Positions 23,581-32,906 of a stretch of 64,000 nucleotides of DNA are shown piece after piece; the stretch's first letter is position 1, and every line of letters begins with the position of its first letter. The stretch is from an uncultured Pseudomonadota bacterium (GTDB lineage: Bacteria > Pseudomonadota > Gammaproteobacteria > Burkholderiales > JALYOK01). The translations under genes were made by a program, and so were the position numbers. The stretch spans positions 124,001 to 188,000 of the forward strand of contig CADEHE010000005.1 in NCBI GenBank assembly GCA_902826775.1. The letters run 5' to 3'. The notes below the pieces were generated by a model. That model was not told the origin of the DNA. It was given only the letters and a program-made list of their open reading frames with translations, and searched no databases.

Positions 23581-25316
23581 GCGTCATGCCACCGCCGCTG
23601 ACCGCCGATACCGCAGCGGGCGTCATCGCGCGCTTTCTCAAAGCGCGTGGTGTCCACCGCATATTCGCGCTGTGCGGCGGCCACATCATGCCGATCTGGA
23701 TGCGTTGCGACGCCGAGGGCATCCGCATCGTCGATGTGCGCGACGAACGCGCCGCCGTCTACATGGCGCACGCTCATAGCGAGTTGACCGGCCAGTTGGG
23801 CGTGGCGCTGGTGACGGCTGGTCCGGGCGTGACTAACGCCATGACCGGCATCGCCAACGCGCACGTGGCGCGCGCCAGCGTGCTGGTGCTTTCCGGCTTG
23901 CCGCCGCGGCAGCAAGAAAATCGCGGCGCGCTGCAGGATATCGTGCATACCGATCTGGTGCGCTCGCTTACGCGTTACGCGCGCACGGTGCGCGAAGCCG
24001 CGCTGGTGCTGCAGGAGTTGGACGAAGCCGTGGCGCGCGCCATGGGGCAGGGCGGCGATCCCGGGCCGGTGTATCTCGATTTTCCGACCGATACCTTGCG
24101 CGCGCCGGTGCCGCCAGCGCTGCAGATGGACGAACACTTCCGCCCCAAACCGCGGCCGCTACTGCTGCCCGGCGAACATGAGATCGCGGCGGCAGTCGAT
24201 CTGCTGTGGTCGGCGAAGCGGCCGCTCTTTATCAGCGGCCGCGGCGCACGCGGTGCCGGACGCGAATTGAGCGCCTTGCTCGACAAGTTAGGCGGCCTCT
24301 ACTTGGATACCGGCGAGAGCCGCGGCTTGTTGCCCGATTCGCATCCTGCCGTGGTCGGCGCGATGCGCGGCACCGTGATGGGCGAAGCCGATGTGGTTGT
24401 CACCCTTGGCCGCCGATTAGATTTCCAGCTGGCTTACGGTTCGCCGGCGGTATTCGGCGCTGCGCGCTTCATCCGCATCGCGGATGCGCCGGGCGACTTG
24501 CGCGACAACCGCCGTGGCGCCGTCGAAATTTTCGCGCAGCCCGGAGCCGCCTTGGCCGCGATGTTGCGAGCGGCGGGAGAGCGCAAGTCCAGCGTGGATC
24601 GCGCATGGGCTTTGGGCTTGCGGCAAAAGCACGAAGAGCGCGCCGCCAAGCTCAAGCAATCGATATTGAGCGCTGCGCCCGGCAGCGACGGGCGCATTCA
24701 TCCGAATCGGGTACTGGGCGAATTGCAGCAGCAACTCGATCCGAACGCAGTAGTGATCGCCGACGGCGGCGATTTCTTGAGTTTCGCGCGTGTCGGATTA
24801 TCGGCCAGCACGTATCTCGATCCCGGCTCGCTCGGTTGCATCGGCGTCGGCACGCCATTCGGCATCGCCGCTGCGCTGGCGTTTCCCGATCGGCAGGTGG
24901 TGGTCGCTACCGGCGACGGCGCGTTCGGCTTTAACGCGATGGAGATCGACACCGCGGTGCGGCATAAAGCGCAGCTGCTGATTGTCGTCGCCAACAATGG
25001 CGCGTGGCAGATCGAAGTGCACGATCAAACCGACACGCACGGCAAAGTGGTGGGCACGCGCTTGCAGTTCTCCGACCATGCAGCCATGGCGCGCGCCTTC
25101 GGCATGTATGCGGAGCGAGTGGAGAAGTCGGAGGATTTGGCCGGCGCCATTCGGCGCGCGCTAAGCCATAGGCCGGCGCTGTTGGATGTCGTAGTGACGC
25201 CGGAGGCAAAATCTTCGGACGCTAAAACGGGCCTGGCGTGGGTGCCGGATTTGCAAGCGCTCGGAGTCTGGGAAGAAGCGGAACAGCGCTGGCGGCAGGG
25301 AACAGCGCATCGCTAG
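23577..25316 (+). CDS. ThDP-dependent lyase, 2-hydroxyacyl-CoA lyase-like
   Basis: A 579-residue enzyme of the acetolactate synthase/oxalyl-CoA decarboxylase superfamily. Catalytic Glu57 (DVRDERAAVY) activates the cofactor; the ThDP-binding motif runs from Gly446-Asp-Gly448 to Asn473-Asn474 (VVANNGAW). The central domain lies at about 190-330. The motif GGHIMPIW near residue 35 recalls actinobacterial 2-hydroxyisobutyryl-CoA lyase, which splits its substrate to acetone and formyl-CoA and is encoded beside a CoA ligase. With the overlapping ligase and GntR gene, 2-hydroxyacyl-CoA cleavage is the best hypothesis; acetolactate synthase is unlikely because no regulatory subunit is present. Oxalyl-CoA decarboxylase is another option. 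Confidence 0.82.
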   Translation: MSVMPPPLTADTAAGVIARFLKARGVHRIFALCGGHIMPIWMRCDAEGIRIVDVRDERAAVYMAHAHSELTGQLGVALVTAGPGVTNAMTGIANAHVARASVLVLSGLPPRQQENRGALQDIVHTDLVRSLTRYARTVREAALVLQELDEAVARAMGQGGDPGPVYLDFPTDTLRAPVPPALQMDEHFRPKPRPLLLPGEHEIAAAVDLLWSAKRPLFISGRGARGAGRELSALLDKLGGLYLDTGESRGLLPDSHPAVVGAMRGTVMGEADVVVTLGRRLDFQLAYGSPAVFGAARFIRIADAPGDLRDNRRGAVEIFAQPGAALAAMLRAAGERKSSVDRAWALGLRQKHEERAAKLKQSILSAAPGSDGRIHPNRVLGELQQQLDPNAVVIADGGDFLSFARVGLSASTYLDPGSLGCIGVGTPFGIAAALAFPDRQVVVATGDGAFGFNAMEIDTAVRHKAQLLIVVANNGAWQIEVHDQTDTHGKVVGTRLQFSDHAAMARAFGMYAERVEKSEDLAGAIRRALSHRPALLDVVVTPEAKSSDAKTGLAWVPDLQALGVWEEAEQRWRQGTAHR

Positions 25317-25335
25317 CGCAATAATGGTGACGGAG

Positions 25336-26556
25336 TTATTCGCTAAAGACGTGCAGCAATAGGCCGCTGCGCAGCTTCGGCTCGAACCAAGTCGACTTCG
25401 GCGGCATGATGCCGCCGCCATCCGCGATGGCCATCAACTGATCGAGTTGTGTCGGATAGAGTGCGAAGGCGGCGCGAAACTCTCCACTATCGACCAAGCG
25501 TTCCAGTTCCGCTACGCCGCGGATGCCGCCGATGAATTGCACGCGCGCGTCGGTGCGCACATCTTCGATTCCAAGCACGGCGTGCAGCACATTCTCCTGC
25601 AATATCGAGACGTCGAGCGAACCCAGCGCGTCGCTGCGAACACTGTTCGGCCGCGCGTCCATACGATACCAGTGCGAGTCGAGGTAGAGGCAGAACTGGC
25701 GCGGTTGCTGCGGCTGTTTTTGGTGCACTGGAGTCAACTCGAAAGCAGCCGCGAGCCGTGCCAAGAACTGATCGGACGTGAGTCCGTGCAAGTCTCTGAC
25801 CACGCGGTTGTAGTCCAGGATGCGAACCTGATTGTGCGGGATGACGGTGGCTAGAAAATACTCATGCCCGTCACCTGCGCGGCCGCTACCGCGGCGCAGT
25901 TTCGCCGCGCGCGAAGCGGCGGCGCAGCGATGATGTCCATCGGCGATGTAAAGCAGCGGCAGACGCGCAAAACTTGTTGCAAGCGCCGACGTAGTTGCGG
26001 CGTCGGCGCTCCAAATCGTGTGCCGCACACCGTCCTCGGCAACGAAATCGACGTCCGGCGCCGCGGCGACGGCCTGATTGACGCGCGCGTCAATGGCGGC
26101 GTCTGCCCGGTAGGTCAAGAATACCGACTCGTCGTTGCCGTCGAGCGCAACGATGTGCTGGGTGCGGTCATCCTCCTTGTCGGGACGCGTATGCTCGTGC
26201 TTGCGAATGCGGGCGTTGTCGTAGTCCGCCACGCGCACCAATCCGACCACGCCGATTTGCGTGTGGGTGCCCATGCTTTGGCGGTAGAGGTAGAAGCGCG
26301 GTGTGGCGTCGCGCTGCAGCCAACCGTTGCGGCGAAACTTCGCTAAGTTCTCCGCGCCCTTCGCGTACACGGCTGCATCGTGCTCGTCGCAGTCCGGTGG
26401 TAGATCGATTTCGGGGCGTGAAACGTGAAAGAAGCAGTGCTTGTTGCCCGCCGCGAATGCCACAGCCTCTTGCCGGTTGACCACGTCATAGGGCGGGCAG
26501 GCGATCTGCGCAGCTAGCTCGCGCGGCGGCCGCAGCGCCCGAAAGGGAGTCAGCAA
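25336..26556 (-). CDS. DUF1015 family protein
   Basis: A 406-residue protein of the DUF1015 family, recognised from PFRALRP and CPPYDVVN at the start, the KHEHTRPDKEDDR stretch (about residue 118) and IADGHHRCAAA (about 210). Its function is unestablished, although homologues are sometimes annotated as putative HTH or serine-metabolism proteins in anaerobes. It begins at a TTG 11 bases after the RidA stop, in the same direction, so the two are probably co-transcribed; RidA removes reactive enamines from amino-acid catabolism, a possible hint at amino-acid metabolism. Confidence 0.85.
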   Translation of the reverse strand: MLTPFRALRPPRELAAQIACPPYDVVNRQEAVAFAAGNKHCFFHVSRPEIDLPPDCDEHDAAVYAKGAENLAKFRRNGWLQRDATPRFYLYRQSMGTHTQIGVVGLVRVADYDNARIRKHEHTRPDKEDDRTQHIVALDGNDESVFLTYRADAAIDARVNQAVAAAPDVDFVAEDGVRHTIWSADAATTSALATSFARLPLLYIADGHHRCAAASRAAKLRRGSGRAGDGHEYFLATVIPHNQVRILDYNRVVRDLHGLTSDQFLARLAAAFELTPVHQKQPQQPRQFCLYLDSHWYRMDARPNSVRSDALGSLDVSILQENVLHAVLGIEDVRTDARVQFIGGIRGVAELERLVDSGEFRAAFALYPTQLDQLMAIADGGGIMPPKSTWFEPKLRSGLLLHVFSE

Positions 26557-26566
26557 CGGCGTTCCG

Positions 26567-27025
26567 CTACACTTTGAGCGCGACGATCATTTCGATTTCA
26601 ACCGGCACGCCGCGCGGCAATTCCGCCACGCCGATGGCGCTGCGCGCGTGGCGGCCGATCTCGCCGAACACTGCGTTGAGCAAGCCGGACGCAGCATCGA
26701 TTACCTGCGGCTGCTGCGTGAAACCGTTGGCGCTCGCCACGAACCCCGTCACTTTAAGGATGCGCTCGATGCGGTCGAGCGAGCCGATCGTATGCTTGAG
26801 CGCGCTCAGGCCATGCAAGATGCACAGGCGGGCGGCTTCCTGGCCCTTCTCAAGGCTCACCTCCGCGCCGAGCTTGCCGGTACACAGCACGCCGTCGGGC
26901 GTGCGCGGGATTTGTCCGCTGACGTAAGCGGTGTGCAGTTGCACCGTGACCGGCACGTAGTCGAACATCGGTGCAGTGAAGGCGGGCAGTTGTAGACCCA
27001 ATTCCTGGAGTTTTGCGTCAATCAT
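26567..27025 (-). CDS. RidA family protein
   Basis: A 152-residue Rid protein (YjgF/YER057c/UK114 family), which hydrolyses 2-aminoacrylate and related enamines or imines. The start at 27025 has GAAAGG upstream. The family hallmarks are VSGQIPRTPDG, the FGEIGRHARSAIGVAELP block holding the carboxylate-binding Arg, and the C-terminal VEIEMIV strand. The longer subgroup with the GKLGAEVSLEKG motif is widespread in proteobacteria. It is upstream of DUF1015 on the minus strand and divergent from a cytochrome gene. Confidence 0.9.
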   Translation of the reverse strand: MIDAKLQELGLQLPAFTAPMFDYVPVTVQLHTAYVSGQIPRTPDGVLCTGKLGAEVSLEKGQEAARLCILHGLSALKHTIGSLDRIERILKVTGFVASANGFTQQPQVIDAASGLLNAVFGEIGRHARSAIGVAELPRGVPVEIEMIVALKV

Positions 27026-27095
27026 GCGTTGCCTTTCGAAGATCGTGGCGGTTATGATTCTAGCGCAGCTCGCTTTGCGCCCAAGGAGTGTTCCG

Positions 27096-27416
27096 ATGCC
27101 CAGTGCAGGAAGATGGAAATGTAACTTTACGATCATGCTCGCCGTTTGCGGTGCTGCGATCGCGGCGGATTCGTCCAGGCTGCCGGATTACCGCCGCGGC
27201 GCGCAATTGCATGACGATGCCTGCACCGGCTGCCACGGCCCAAGCATGTATTCGCGGCCCTACCACGAACGCAATCCTTACTTCACGGTGCGCAAACAAG
27301 TCGAGATTTGGCAGAATTTCGTCGGCATGGGCTGGGACGAACAGCAAATCGCCGACGTCGCTTTTTACGTGCAGAAGCGCTTCTACGAGAAATCCTGCGA
27401 GCAAGGCGGTTGCTAG
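27096..27416 (+). CDS. Small periplasmic cytochrome c
   Basis: A 106-residue mono-heme cytochrome c. AAGGAG precedes the ATG at 27096. A signal peptide (residues 1-24, ending AAIAAD) is followed by the heme site Cys43-Thr-Gly-Cys46-His47. A Met for the sixth ligand could be MYS near residue 52 or GMGW near 79, which would be short for class I. C-terminal Cys residues (KSCEQGGC) are unusual. It probably carries electrons in the periplasm; no partner oxidoreductase is adjacent. Confidence 0.8.
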   Translation: MPSAGRWKCNFTIMLAVCGAAIAADSSRLPDYRRGAQLHDDACTGCHGPSMYSRPYHERNPYFTVRKQVEIWQNFVGMGWDEQQIADVAFYVQKRFYEKSCEQGGC

Positions 27417-27421
27417 CTTTT

Positions 27422-28606
27422 CTAGCGCGCGTGCGGCACAAATTCCAGTGCGCCGGCGTCCAGCGGACCACGCGCTTTGCGCGGGGCGGATCGCGCTTTG
27501 TGCACGTACTCGAATTTCGGTTTCAGATCGAAGGCGTTTAAGGTCGGCAGCGCTGCGCCGGCGTTGATGGCTTTCGAACGAGCGCGGAGCCGGTAGTCGA
27601 ACGCCGACGCGTCGGCGAATTCATTGCGCTCGAGGCTCACGTTGCCGTACTCGATCGCTTGGCCGCCGAGGTGCGTGGCGTAGCGTGTGCCCGGTCCAGC
27701 AAATACATTGTTGACCAGAGTAATCTTGGTCGAAGGGTAGGGCGCGAAAATGAATCGCCCCGTTTCCGCATCGTTCACCATCGTATTGTTAACGACATAG
27801 AGTTCTTGCACGGGATGGGATTCCCGCGTGCGTTCAGCGCCAAAGGCAATCAACGCGTCGTTTTCATGATGCCGGCCTTGCTGAATCAAATTGCCGACAA
27901 CTATTCCAAGTCCGCCATTGGGCAGATCGATGGCGTAGCTCGCTTGGCCGTCTGCTTCGTCCATGATCCGGTTGTACAGGATGTAGTTGGTATGCGCGCG
28001 GCTTTTCACCAGATGCCCAAAACGGGCATGATGAAAATAGTTGAAGCGCAAGGTGAGCGAACGCACCTCGCCGACATAGATGCCGTGAGCCGAACCGCCC
28101 GGTTCGCCGCCGCCGAAGAATTCGCTGTGTTCGATGACGACGTCGCTGCCGAGATTCTTGCCTGTGAGTATGCCGTTCTCGTTGTCGCGGAAGTAGCAGC
28201 GGCGTAGCTTGAGGTGCGCGCCTTCCAAGCGAATGCCTGCACCGTTTTTGTCTGCTACATGGGCGCCAGAGAACTCGATTTGCTCAATAGTCGTATGGTT
28301 GCCTTTGATCACCCAGATCGCTTTGCCCTCGGCGCTGACACCGCTGTCCACGCGCAGGCGCGCGTAGCCACCAATGCCACGGATGACTAGGTTATTTTGT
28401 CTAAACACCGCGACATCGTTCTTATAGGTCCCCGCCGCGATGCCGATGCTTTGCCCGTTTTTTGCCCGCGCGGCGGCATCGCTGGGGTGTTTCAGAGCGA
28501 AACCAGGGCCCACGCATAAGTCAGCGCCGCAGCGCTCTGCGCGAGCGTGCGCCGAGCCCGCAAACGCCGCGAGCGCGATGAGCAAGGCATTGCGCAATAA
28601 CCGCAC
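27422..28606 (-). CDS. Secreted right-handed beta-helix protein
   Basis: About 394 residues from a GTG at 28606, which gives a standard signal peptide (RLLRNALLIALAAFAG, cut after SAHA); an in-frame GTG at 28648 would add 14 residues. The body is a right-handed parallel beta-helix, seen as repeated short strands with Asn/Gly turns (for example NHTTIEQIEFSGAHV, RRCYFRDNENGI, HSEFFGGGEPGGS). This fold occurs in polysaccharide lyases, epimerases and surface proteins. No catalytic set can be assigned, so carbohydrate binding or cleavage is only a possibility. It abuts the cytochrome gene tail to tail (5 bases apart). Confidence 0.8.
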   Translation of the reverse strand: MRLLRNALLIALAAFAGSAHARAERCGADLCVGPGFALKHPSDAAARAKNGQSIGIAAGTYKNDVAVFRQNNLVIRGIGGYARLRVDSGVSAEGKAIWVIKGNHTTIEQIEFSGAHVADKNGAGIRLEGAHLKLRRCYFRDNENGILTGKNLGSDVVIEHSEFFGGGEPGGSAHGIYVGEVRSLTLRFNYFHHARFGHLVKSRAHTNYILYNRIMDEADGQASYAIDLPNGGLGIVVGNLIQQGRHHENDALIAFGAERTRESHPVQELYVVNNTMVNDAETGRFIFAPYPSTKITLVNNVFAGPGTRYATHLGGQAIEYGNVSLERNEFADASAFDYRLRARSKAINAGAALPTLNAFDLKPKFEYVHKARSAPRKARGPLDAGALEFVPHAR

Positions 28607-28757
28607 AGGGAACTCAAGCGGGCAGGAAAAGAGAGATAAGAAACTCACACGCGCTGGGCAGCGGCCGGCGAAGACATGTCGTGTTAGGCTTGTCGATACG
28701 GACGATTCTATTCCAACACGGCCTTGAGGCTTTCACTGGGAACCGGGAGGAGCGCAT

Positions 28758-30122
28758 ATGCATTTCAAGAGCATCGCTGAAATCCAACAAGATCTTGCCA
28801 CTGGGCGCACGAGCGCGGTGGCGTTGACGCAAGCCGCGCTGCAGCGGGCGCAAGATCCGAGCGGGGAAGGCAAGCGCGTCTATCTGCGCCTTTACGCCGA
28901 GCAGGCTTTGCAAGCAGCCCGCGCCAGCGACCAATTGCGTGCCGCAGGCGTGGTCGCCTCGCCGCTGGCCGGTATACCGATTTCGATCAAAGATCTGCTG
29001 GACGTCAAAGGCGAGCCGACTACGGGCGCATCGGCGGTGCTCGCCGACGCCAAGCCGGCAGCCACGGACGCCGTGGTGTTGCAGCGCTTGCGCAGAGCCG
29101 GCGCGATCATCGTCGGGCGCACCAACATGCCGCAGTTTGCCTACTCCGGCGTCGGTCAAAATCCGCACCACGGCACGCCGCGCAATCCGTTCGAGCGCGA
29201 TCCGAGTGATATAGCGAAGGGCCGCGCCTCGGGTGGTTCGTCTTCGGGCGCGGCGATTTCCATCACCGACGGCATGGCGGTCGCAGCGATCGGTTCCGAT
29301 ACCGGCGGTTCCATTCGCATTCCCGCCGCGCTGTGCGGGCTGGCCGGCTTCAAACCGACGCAGTCGCGCGTGCCGCTGACCGGCGTGCTGCCGTTGTCGG
29401 AGTCGCTCGATTCGGTTGGCCCGCTGGCAAATTCGGTCGCCGATTGCGCCTTGGTGGATGCCGTGCTCGCATGGGAGCCGCCGGTGGTGCCGCAACCGCT
29501 GGCGCTCAAGCGCTTGCGCTTCGCTCGCCCCAAACAATGCATGTTCGACGAGTTGGACGCGGCAGTCGCCGATGCCGTGGCCAAAGCGATCAGCAAGCTT
29601 TCAGCCGCGGGCGCGGAAATTGTTGATGTTGATATGCCGGCGCTGGCGCGCTGGCCCGATGTGCTGCGCACCGGGCACATGATTGCCTCGGAAGCCTACG
29701 CCACGCATCGCCGCTGGCTGGAGGCGAAGCGCGATTTGTACGATCCGCGCGTGCGCATGCGCATCGAACTCGGCGCCAAGCTATCCGCGGCTGACTACGT
29801 CGACGTCATGCGCGAACGCGTGGCGATGCAAGCCGAAGCCGCCGCGTTGCTGCAGGATTTCGATGCGCTGATCGCACCCACCGTCGCCACCGTCGCACCC
29901 AAGCTGCACGAGATTTTGAACGACAACGACGCATTCGTGCGCGCCAACCGCTTGCTGGTTCGCAGCACCGGGTTCATCAACTTCTTAGACGGCTGCTCGC
30001 TGACTGTGCCTTGCCAACAACCGGGCGATCTACCGGTTGGATTGATGTTGAGTGGCTTGCGCGGCAGCGATCAGCACATATTGCGGGTGGGGATGGCGGT
30101 GGAGGCATTGCTTAGGGGCTAG
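28758..30122 (+). CDS. Amidase (amidase signature family)
   Basis: A 454-residue amidase. GGGAGGAG precedes the ATG. The Ser-cisSer-Lys triad is Lys78 (SIKDLL), a serine of Ser161-163 in the GGSSSGAA glycine-serine motif, and nucleophile Ser185 (DTGGSIRIPA). The family hydrolyses amides to carboxylate and ammonia; GatA, the subunit that amidates misacylated tRNA, is a relative. GatB and GatC are absent here, so this is more likely a free-standing catabolic amidase. It has its own start region and no clear operon partner. Confidence 0.9.
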   Translation: MHFKSIAEIQQDLATGRTSAVALTQAALQRAQDPSGEGKRVYLRLYAEQALQAARASDQLRAAGVVASPLAGIPISIKDLLDVKGEPTTGASAVLADAKPAATDAVVLQRLRRAGAIIVGRTNMPQFAYSGVGQNPHHGTPRNPFERDPSDIAKGRASGGSSSGAAISITDGMAVAAIGSDTGGSIRIPAALCGLAGFKPTQSRVPLTGVLPLSESLDSVGPLANSVADCALVDAVLAWEPPVVPQPLALKRLRFARPKQCMFDELDAAVADAVAKAISKLSAAGAEIVDVDMPALARWPDVLRTGHMIASEAYATHRRWLEAKRDLYDPRVRMRIELGAKLSAADYVDVMRERVAMQAEAAALLQDFDALIAPTVATVAPKLHEILNDNDAFVRANRLLVRSTGFINFLDGCSLTVPCQQPGDLPVGLMLSGLRGSDQHILRVGMAVEALLRG

Positions 30123-30182
30123 GCCGGAAGCTTCGTAGGCGAGATTGCTTCGCTACGCTCGCAACAGCAAGCGGGAGAGAAT

Positions 30183-31202
30183 TTACTTTATCAGTGTGCC
30201 TGCTCGGCTCGCGTCTTGCTCTGAGTACCAGATCCGCGACGCGCGGCCGATGATGTTGCCTTCCGGGACAAAACCCCAGTAGCGGCTATCGGAACTGCGG
30301 TCGCGATTATCGCCCATAACAAAGTAGTGATCGGTGGGTACTTTGCATGTGAAGCTTTCTTCGCGATACTGGCAGTTTTCATGCTTCGGAAACCCTTGAA
30401 CGCTGCTGGCGTGATACGTTGATGACTTGGGGTCGATCCAGATAGGATGGCTGACATCACCGAGGGTTTCTTGATAGCGTACGAAAGTGTTCGACACGTT
30501 GCTTCGTGGATCGAGCAAAGTCTCCGCGCGTTCTTCCTTTATATGCAGCATTGTGCCGTTGAGGCTCACTCTCTTGTCTGCGTACACAATCGTATCTCCC
30601 GGAAGACCGATCACGCGCTTGATGTAGTAGATGTTCTCATCTTGCGGATAGCGAAACACGATGATGTCGCCTCGCAATGGATGTCCAAAGTTGATCAGCC
30701 GCTGGTTGGTTAAAGGAATATTCCATCCGTAGGCTGATTTGTTCACGACGATGTAATCGCCAATTTTCAAAGTTGGCTCCATCGAAGGCGCGGGGATTCG
30801 AAACGGCTCGGCGACGAAGGCGCGCACTGACAGTAAGCTTAGCCATCCAGCGCCGAGGATTCCAATGAGTGCCGGCACACGCGAGTACCACGGCAGCGTC
30901 GTGCGGTTCCAATTTCGAGATAACTGGATTCCATCAAAGGCCGCGACTATTGAAATGAGTAGTGAACCGCAGAATTGCAAGATTTGCGGGCTCGCGATGC
31001 TTTTCGAGCCGATAAGCACCGCGAGCAGCAAGTTAAGAATTGCCGCGCAAAGGTACATCACTGCTCGCACCGGTCGTGCTACGTAGAGCATGGCGATCGG
31101 TGGCGCGATCAACGCAAGTACAACGATTACCCAGCGTTTGCGCGGAATCGGATCAGTGTCTATCGAAACAGATTGAGGTGGTGAATACGGATTGGCGTCC
31201 AT
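30183..31202 (-). CDS. Signal peptidase I with extended membrane domain
   Basis: A 339-residue signal peptidase I. Catalytic Ser140 lies in PAPSMEPTL and the general-base Lys195 in YYIKRVIGLPGD; the box GDNRDRSSDSRYWGFV is also present. The usual one or two N-terminal helices are replaced by about four hydrophobic segments (roughly 24-42, 46-65, 75-95, 110-127) after a Pro/Ser-rich start, so the catalytic domain is tethered by a larger membrane module. It cleaves secretory signal peptides in the periplasm. It is not beside lepA or rnc and may be a second, specialised copy. GC is lower than in the neighbours. Confidence 0.88.
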   Translation of the reverse strand: MDANPYSPPQSVSIDTDPIPRKRWVIVVLALIAPPIAMLYVARPVRAVMYLCAAILNLLLAVLIGSKSIASPQILQFCGSLLISIVAAFDGIQLSRNWNRTTLPWYSRVPALIGILGAGWLSLLSVRAFVAEPFRIPAPSMEPTLKIGDYIVVNKSAYGWNIPLTNQRLINFGHPLRGDIIVFRYPQDENIYYIKRVIGLPGDTIVYADKRVSLNGTMLHIKEERAETLLDPRSNVSNTFVRYQETLGDVSHPIWIDPKSSTYHASSVQGFPKHENCQYREESFTCKVPTDHYFVMGDNRDRSSDSRYWGFVPEGNIIGRASRIWYSEQDASRAGTLIK

Positions 31203-31312
31203 AGCAAATTAGGTCGCGCCAGCAAGCGCCAGAATCTACATACCCATTACTCTATACTAATGATATCGACGATCCATTTGAATGAGATAGATATCCAATC
31301 CAGAGTACCTGG

Positions 31313-32497
31313 TCAAATAAGCCCTCGCGCCCGCAGATTCATCATCAACGCCCCAATCCCAAACTCCCACGGTGGTAACGCGTCGCAGTAGTTGACGCGA
31401 TTGACCAAGGCGCCCAAGCGCGGCGCGCGAATGCTCACGACATCCCCGATTTTATGCGTGAAACCACGGCCCGGCTCGTCGCGATCTTGGATCGGCGCGA
31501 ACTGCGTGCCGAGGAAAAGCATGGCGCCATCCGGGTACTGATGGTTCTTGCCCATCGCGTGCGTGACCAGCTCAAGCGGGTCGCGGCTGATGGTGGCGAC
31601 ATCGCTCCTGCCCTGCATGTGGAAGCCGTCGCGGCCATCGACGTCGACGGTGAGCTTGGTGGCGCGCATGTCGTCAGTAGTGAAGTTCGCGTCGAACAAG
31701 CGGATGAACGGCCCGAGCGCACAGCTCGCGTTGTTGTCTTTGGCGCGGCTGAGCAACAAAGCGCTGCGGCCTTCCCAGTCGCGTAAATTGACGTCGTTGC
31801 CGAGTGTGCAACCGACGACCTTGCCTCTCGCGTTGATGGCGAGCACCACTTCCGGCTCGGGATTATTCCAAGTGGAATCGCGCAAGATGCCGACTTCGGC
31901 ACCGACGCCGACGGAGGCAAGCGGCTGTGCTTTGTTGAACACTTCCGCATCGGGGCCGATGCCGACTTCCAAGTACTGCGACCACAAACCGCGTTTGATG
32001 AGCGATTCTTTCAAGCGCGCGGCTTGCTCGGAACCGGGTTTGATTTTCGACAGCTCGCCGCCGATTTCGGCACCGATGCTGCGGCGGATCTGTTCGGCTT
32101 GTTCGGGATCGCCCTTGGCGTGTTCTTCGATCACTCGCTCCAGCATGCTGGAAACGAAGGTTACCCCCGAAGCGCGCACCGCTTGCAGGTCGGCCGGCGA
32201 GAGCAGATAGGCTGTGCGCACGCTGCGCGTGTCGGCGGCACTGTTGGCGAGCAGTTCCGCGAGCTCGCCGACAACCGGCGCGCGTGCCAGCGCCTTGTGC
32301 ACCGCGGCTGCGGCATCGGGCAGATTGAGCAACTGCGAGCAGGTCGGCGCCAGGTGCGACAGATCGAACACGCGCTCGGCGCGCACGCAAACCGGGCTGG
32401 GCCCGGCGGGCACCGCGCCGGCGGGAATGAAGGCGCGGCCGATCAGCAAAGCGCCGTCGGCGTCATCGGGCAAAATGTAGGGAGCGGACAGGTTCAT
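31313..32497 (-). CDS. Fumarylacetoacetate hydrolase family protein
   Basis: A 394-residue protein of the FAH family. The divalent-metal ligands are in NNPEPEVVLAIN (Glu-x-Glu) and TLGNDVNLRDWEGR (Asp). The N-terminal 170 residues form the extra domain seen in longer members that act on sugar acids, such as 2-keto-3-deoxy-arabinonate dehydratases, rather than on fumarylacetoacetate. The family cleaves or dehydrates 2-oxo acids. It is divergent from a NIPSNAP-to-SMP-30 run, which suggests a shared regulatory region in the 73-base gap and a joint catabolic role. Confidence 0.82.
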   Translation of the reverse strand: MNLSAPYILPDDADGALLIGRAFIPAGAVPAGPSPVCVRAERVFDLSHLAPTCSQLLNLPDAAAAVHKALARAPVVGELAELLANSAADTRSVRTAYLLSPADLQAVRASGVTFVSSMLERVIEEHAKGDPEQAEQIRRSIGAEIGGELSKIKPGSEQAARLKESLIKRGLWSQYLEVGIGPDAEVFNKAQPLASVGVGAEVGILRDSTWNNPEPEVVLAINARGKVVGCTLGNDVNLRDWEGRSALLLSRAKDNNASCALGPFIRLFDANFTTDDMRATKLTVDVDGRDGFHMQGRSDVATISRDPLELVTHAMGKNHQYPDGAMLFLGTQFAPIQDRDEPGRGFTHKIGDVVSIRAPRLGALVNRVNYCDALPPWEFGIGALMMNLRARGLI

Positions 32498-32570
32498 GAG
32501 GGTGCATCGAGTTGGGTGTAGGCTGGCATAATAGCCGCAAACATTCCGACAACGCTACGAGGAGAATTCC

Positions 32571-32897
32571 ATGCTCTACGAATTGCGCATTTATCATGCT
32601 GCGCCCGGCAAACTGCCCGGCATCGTCAAGCGCTTCGCCGATCACACGCTCGGGTTCTGGCAGCGCTACGGCATCCGCCAAGTCGGATTTTGGACGGTGC
32701 TGATCGGCGAGAACAATCACGATCTTTACTATATGCTCGAATGGGAGAGCCTGGCCGAGCGCGAGCAAAAATGGAACGCCTTCGCCAGCGATCCCGATTG
32801 GCAAAAGGTGCGGGCGGAAACGGAAAAAGATGGCCCGCTGCTGACGCACTTCAGCAATTCGATTTTGACGCCCACTGCCTACTCGAAACTCAAGTAA
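32571..32897 (+). CDS. NIPSNAP family protein
   Basis: A 108-residue ferredoxin-like-fold NIPSNAP protein (MLYELRIYHAAPGKL, the HTLGFWQRYGI helix and EWESLAEREQKW). GAGGAG lies before the ATG. Bacterial NIPSNAPs often sit in catabolic operons, but their activity is not defined. It is first of a four-gene plus-strand run with an exported aldolase, a hydrolase and an SMP-30 protein. Confidence 0.85.
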   Translation: MLYELRIYHAAPGKLPGIVKRFADHTLGFWQRYGIRQVGFWTVLIGENNHDLYYMLEWESLAEREQKWNAFASDPDWQKVRAETEKDGPLLTHFSNSILTPTAYSKLK

Positions 32898-32906
32898 GGA
32901 GCGCGC

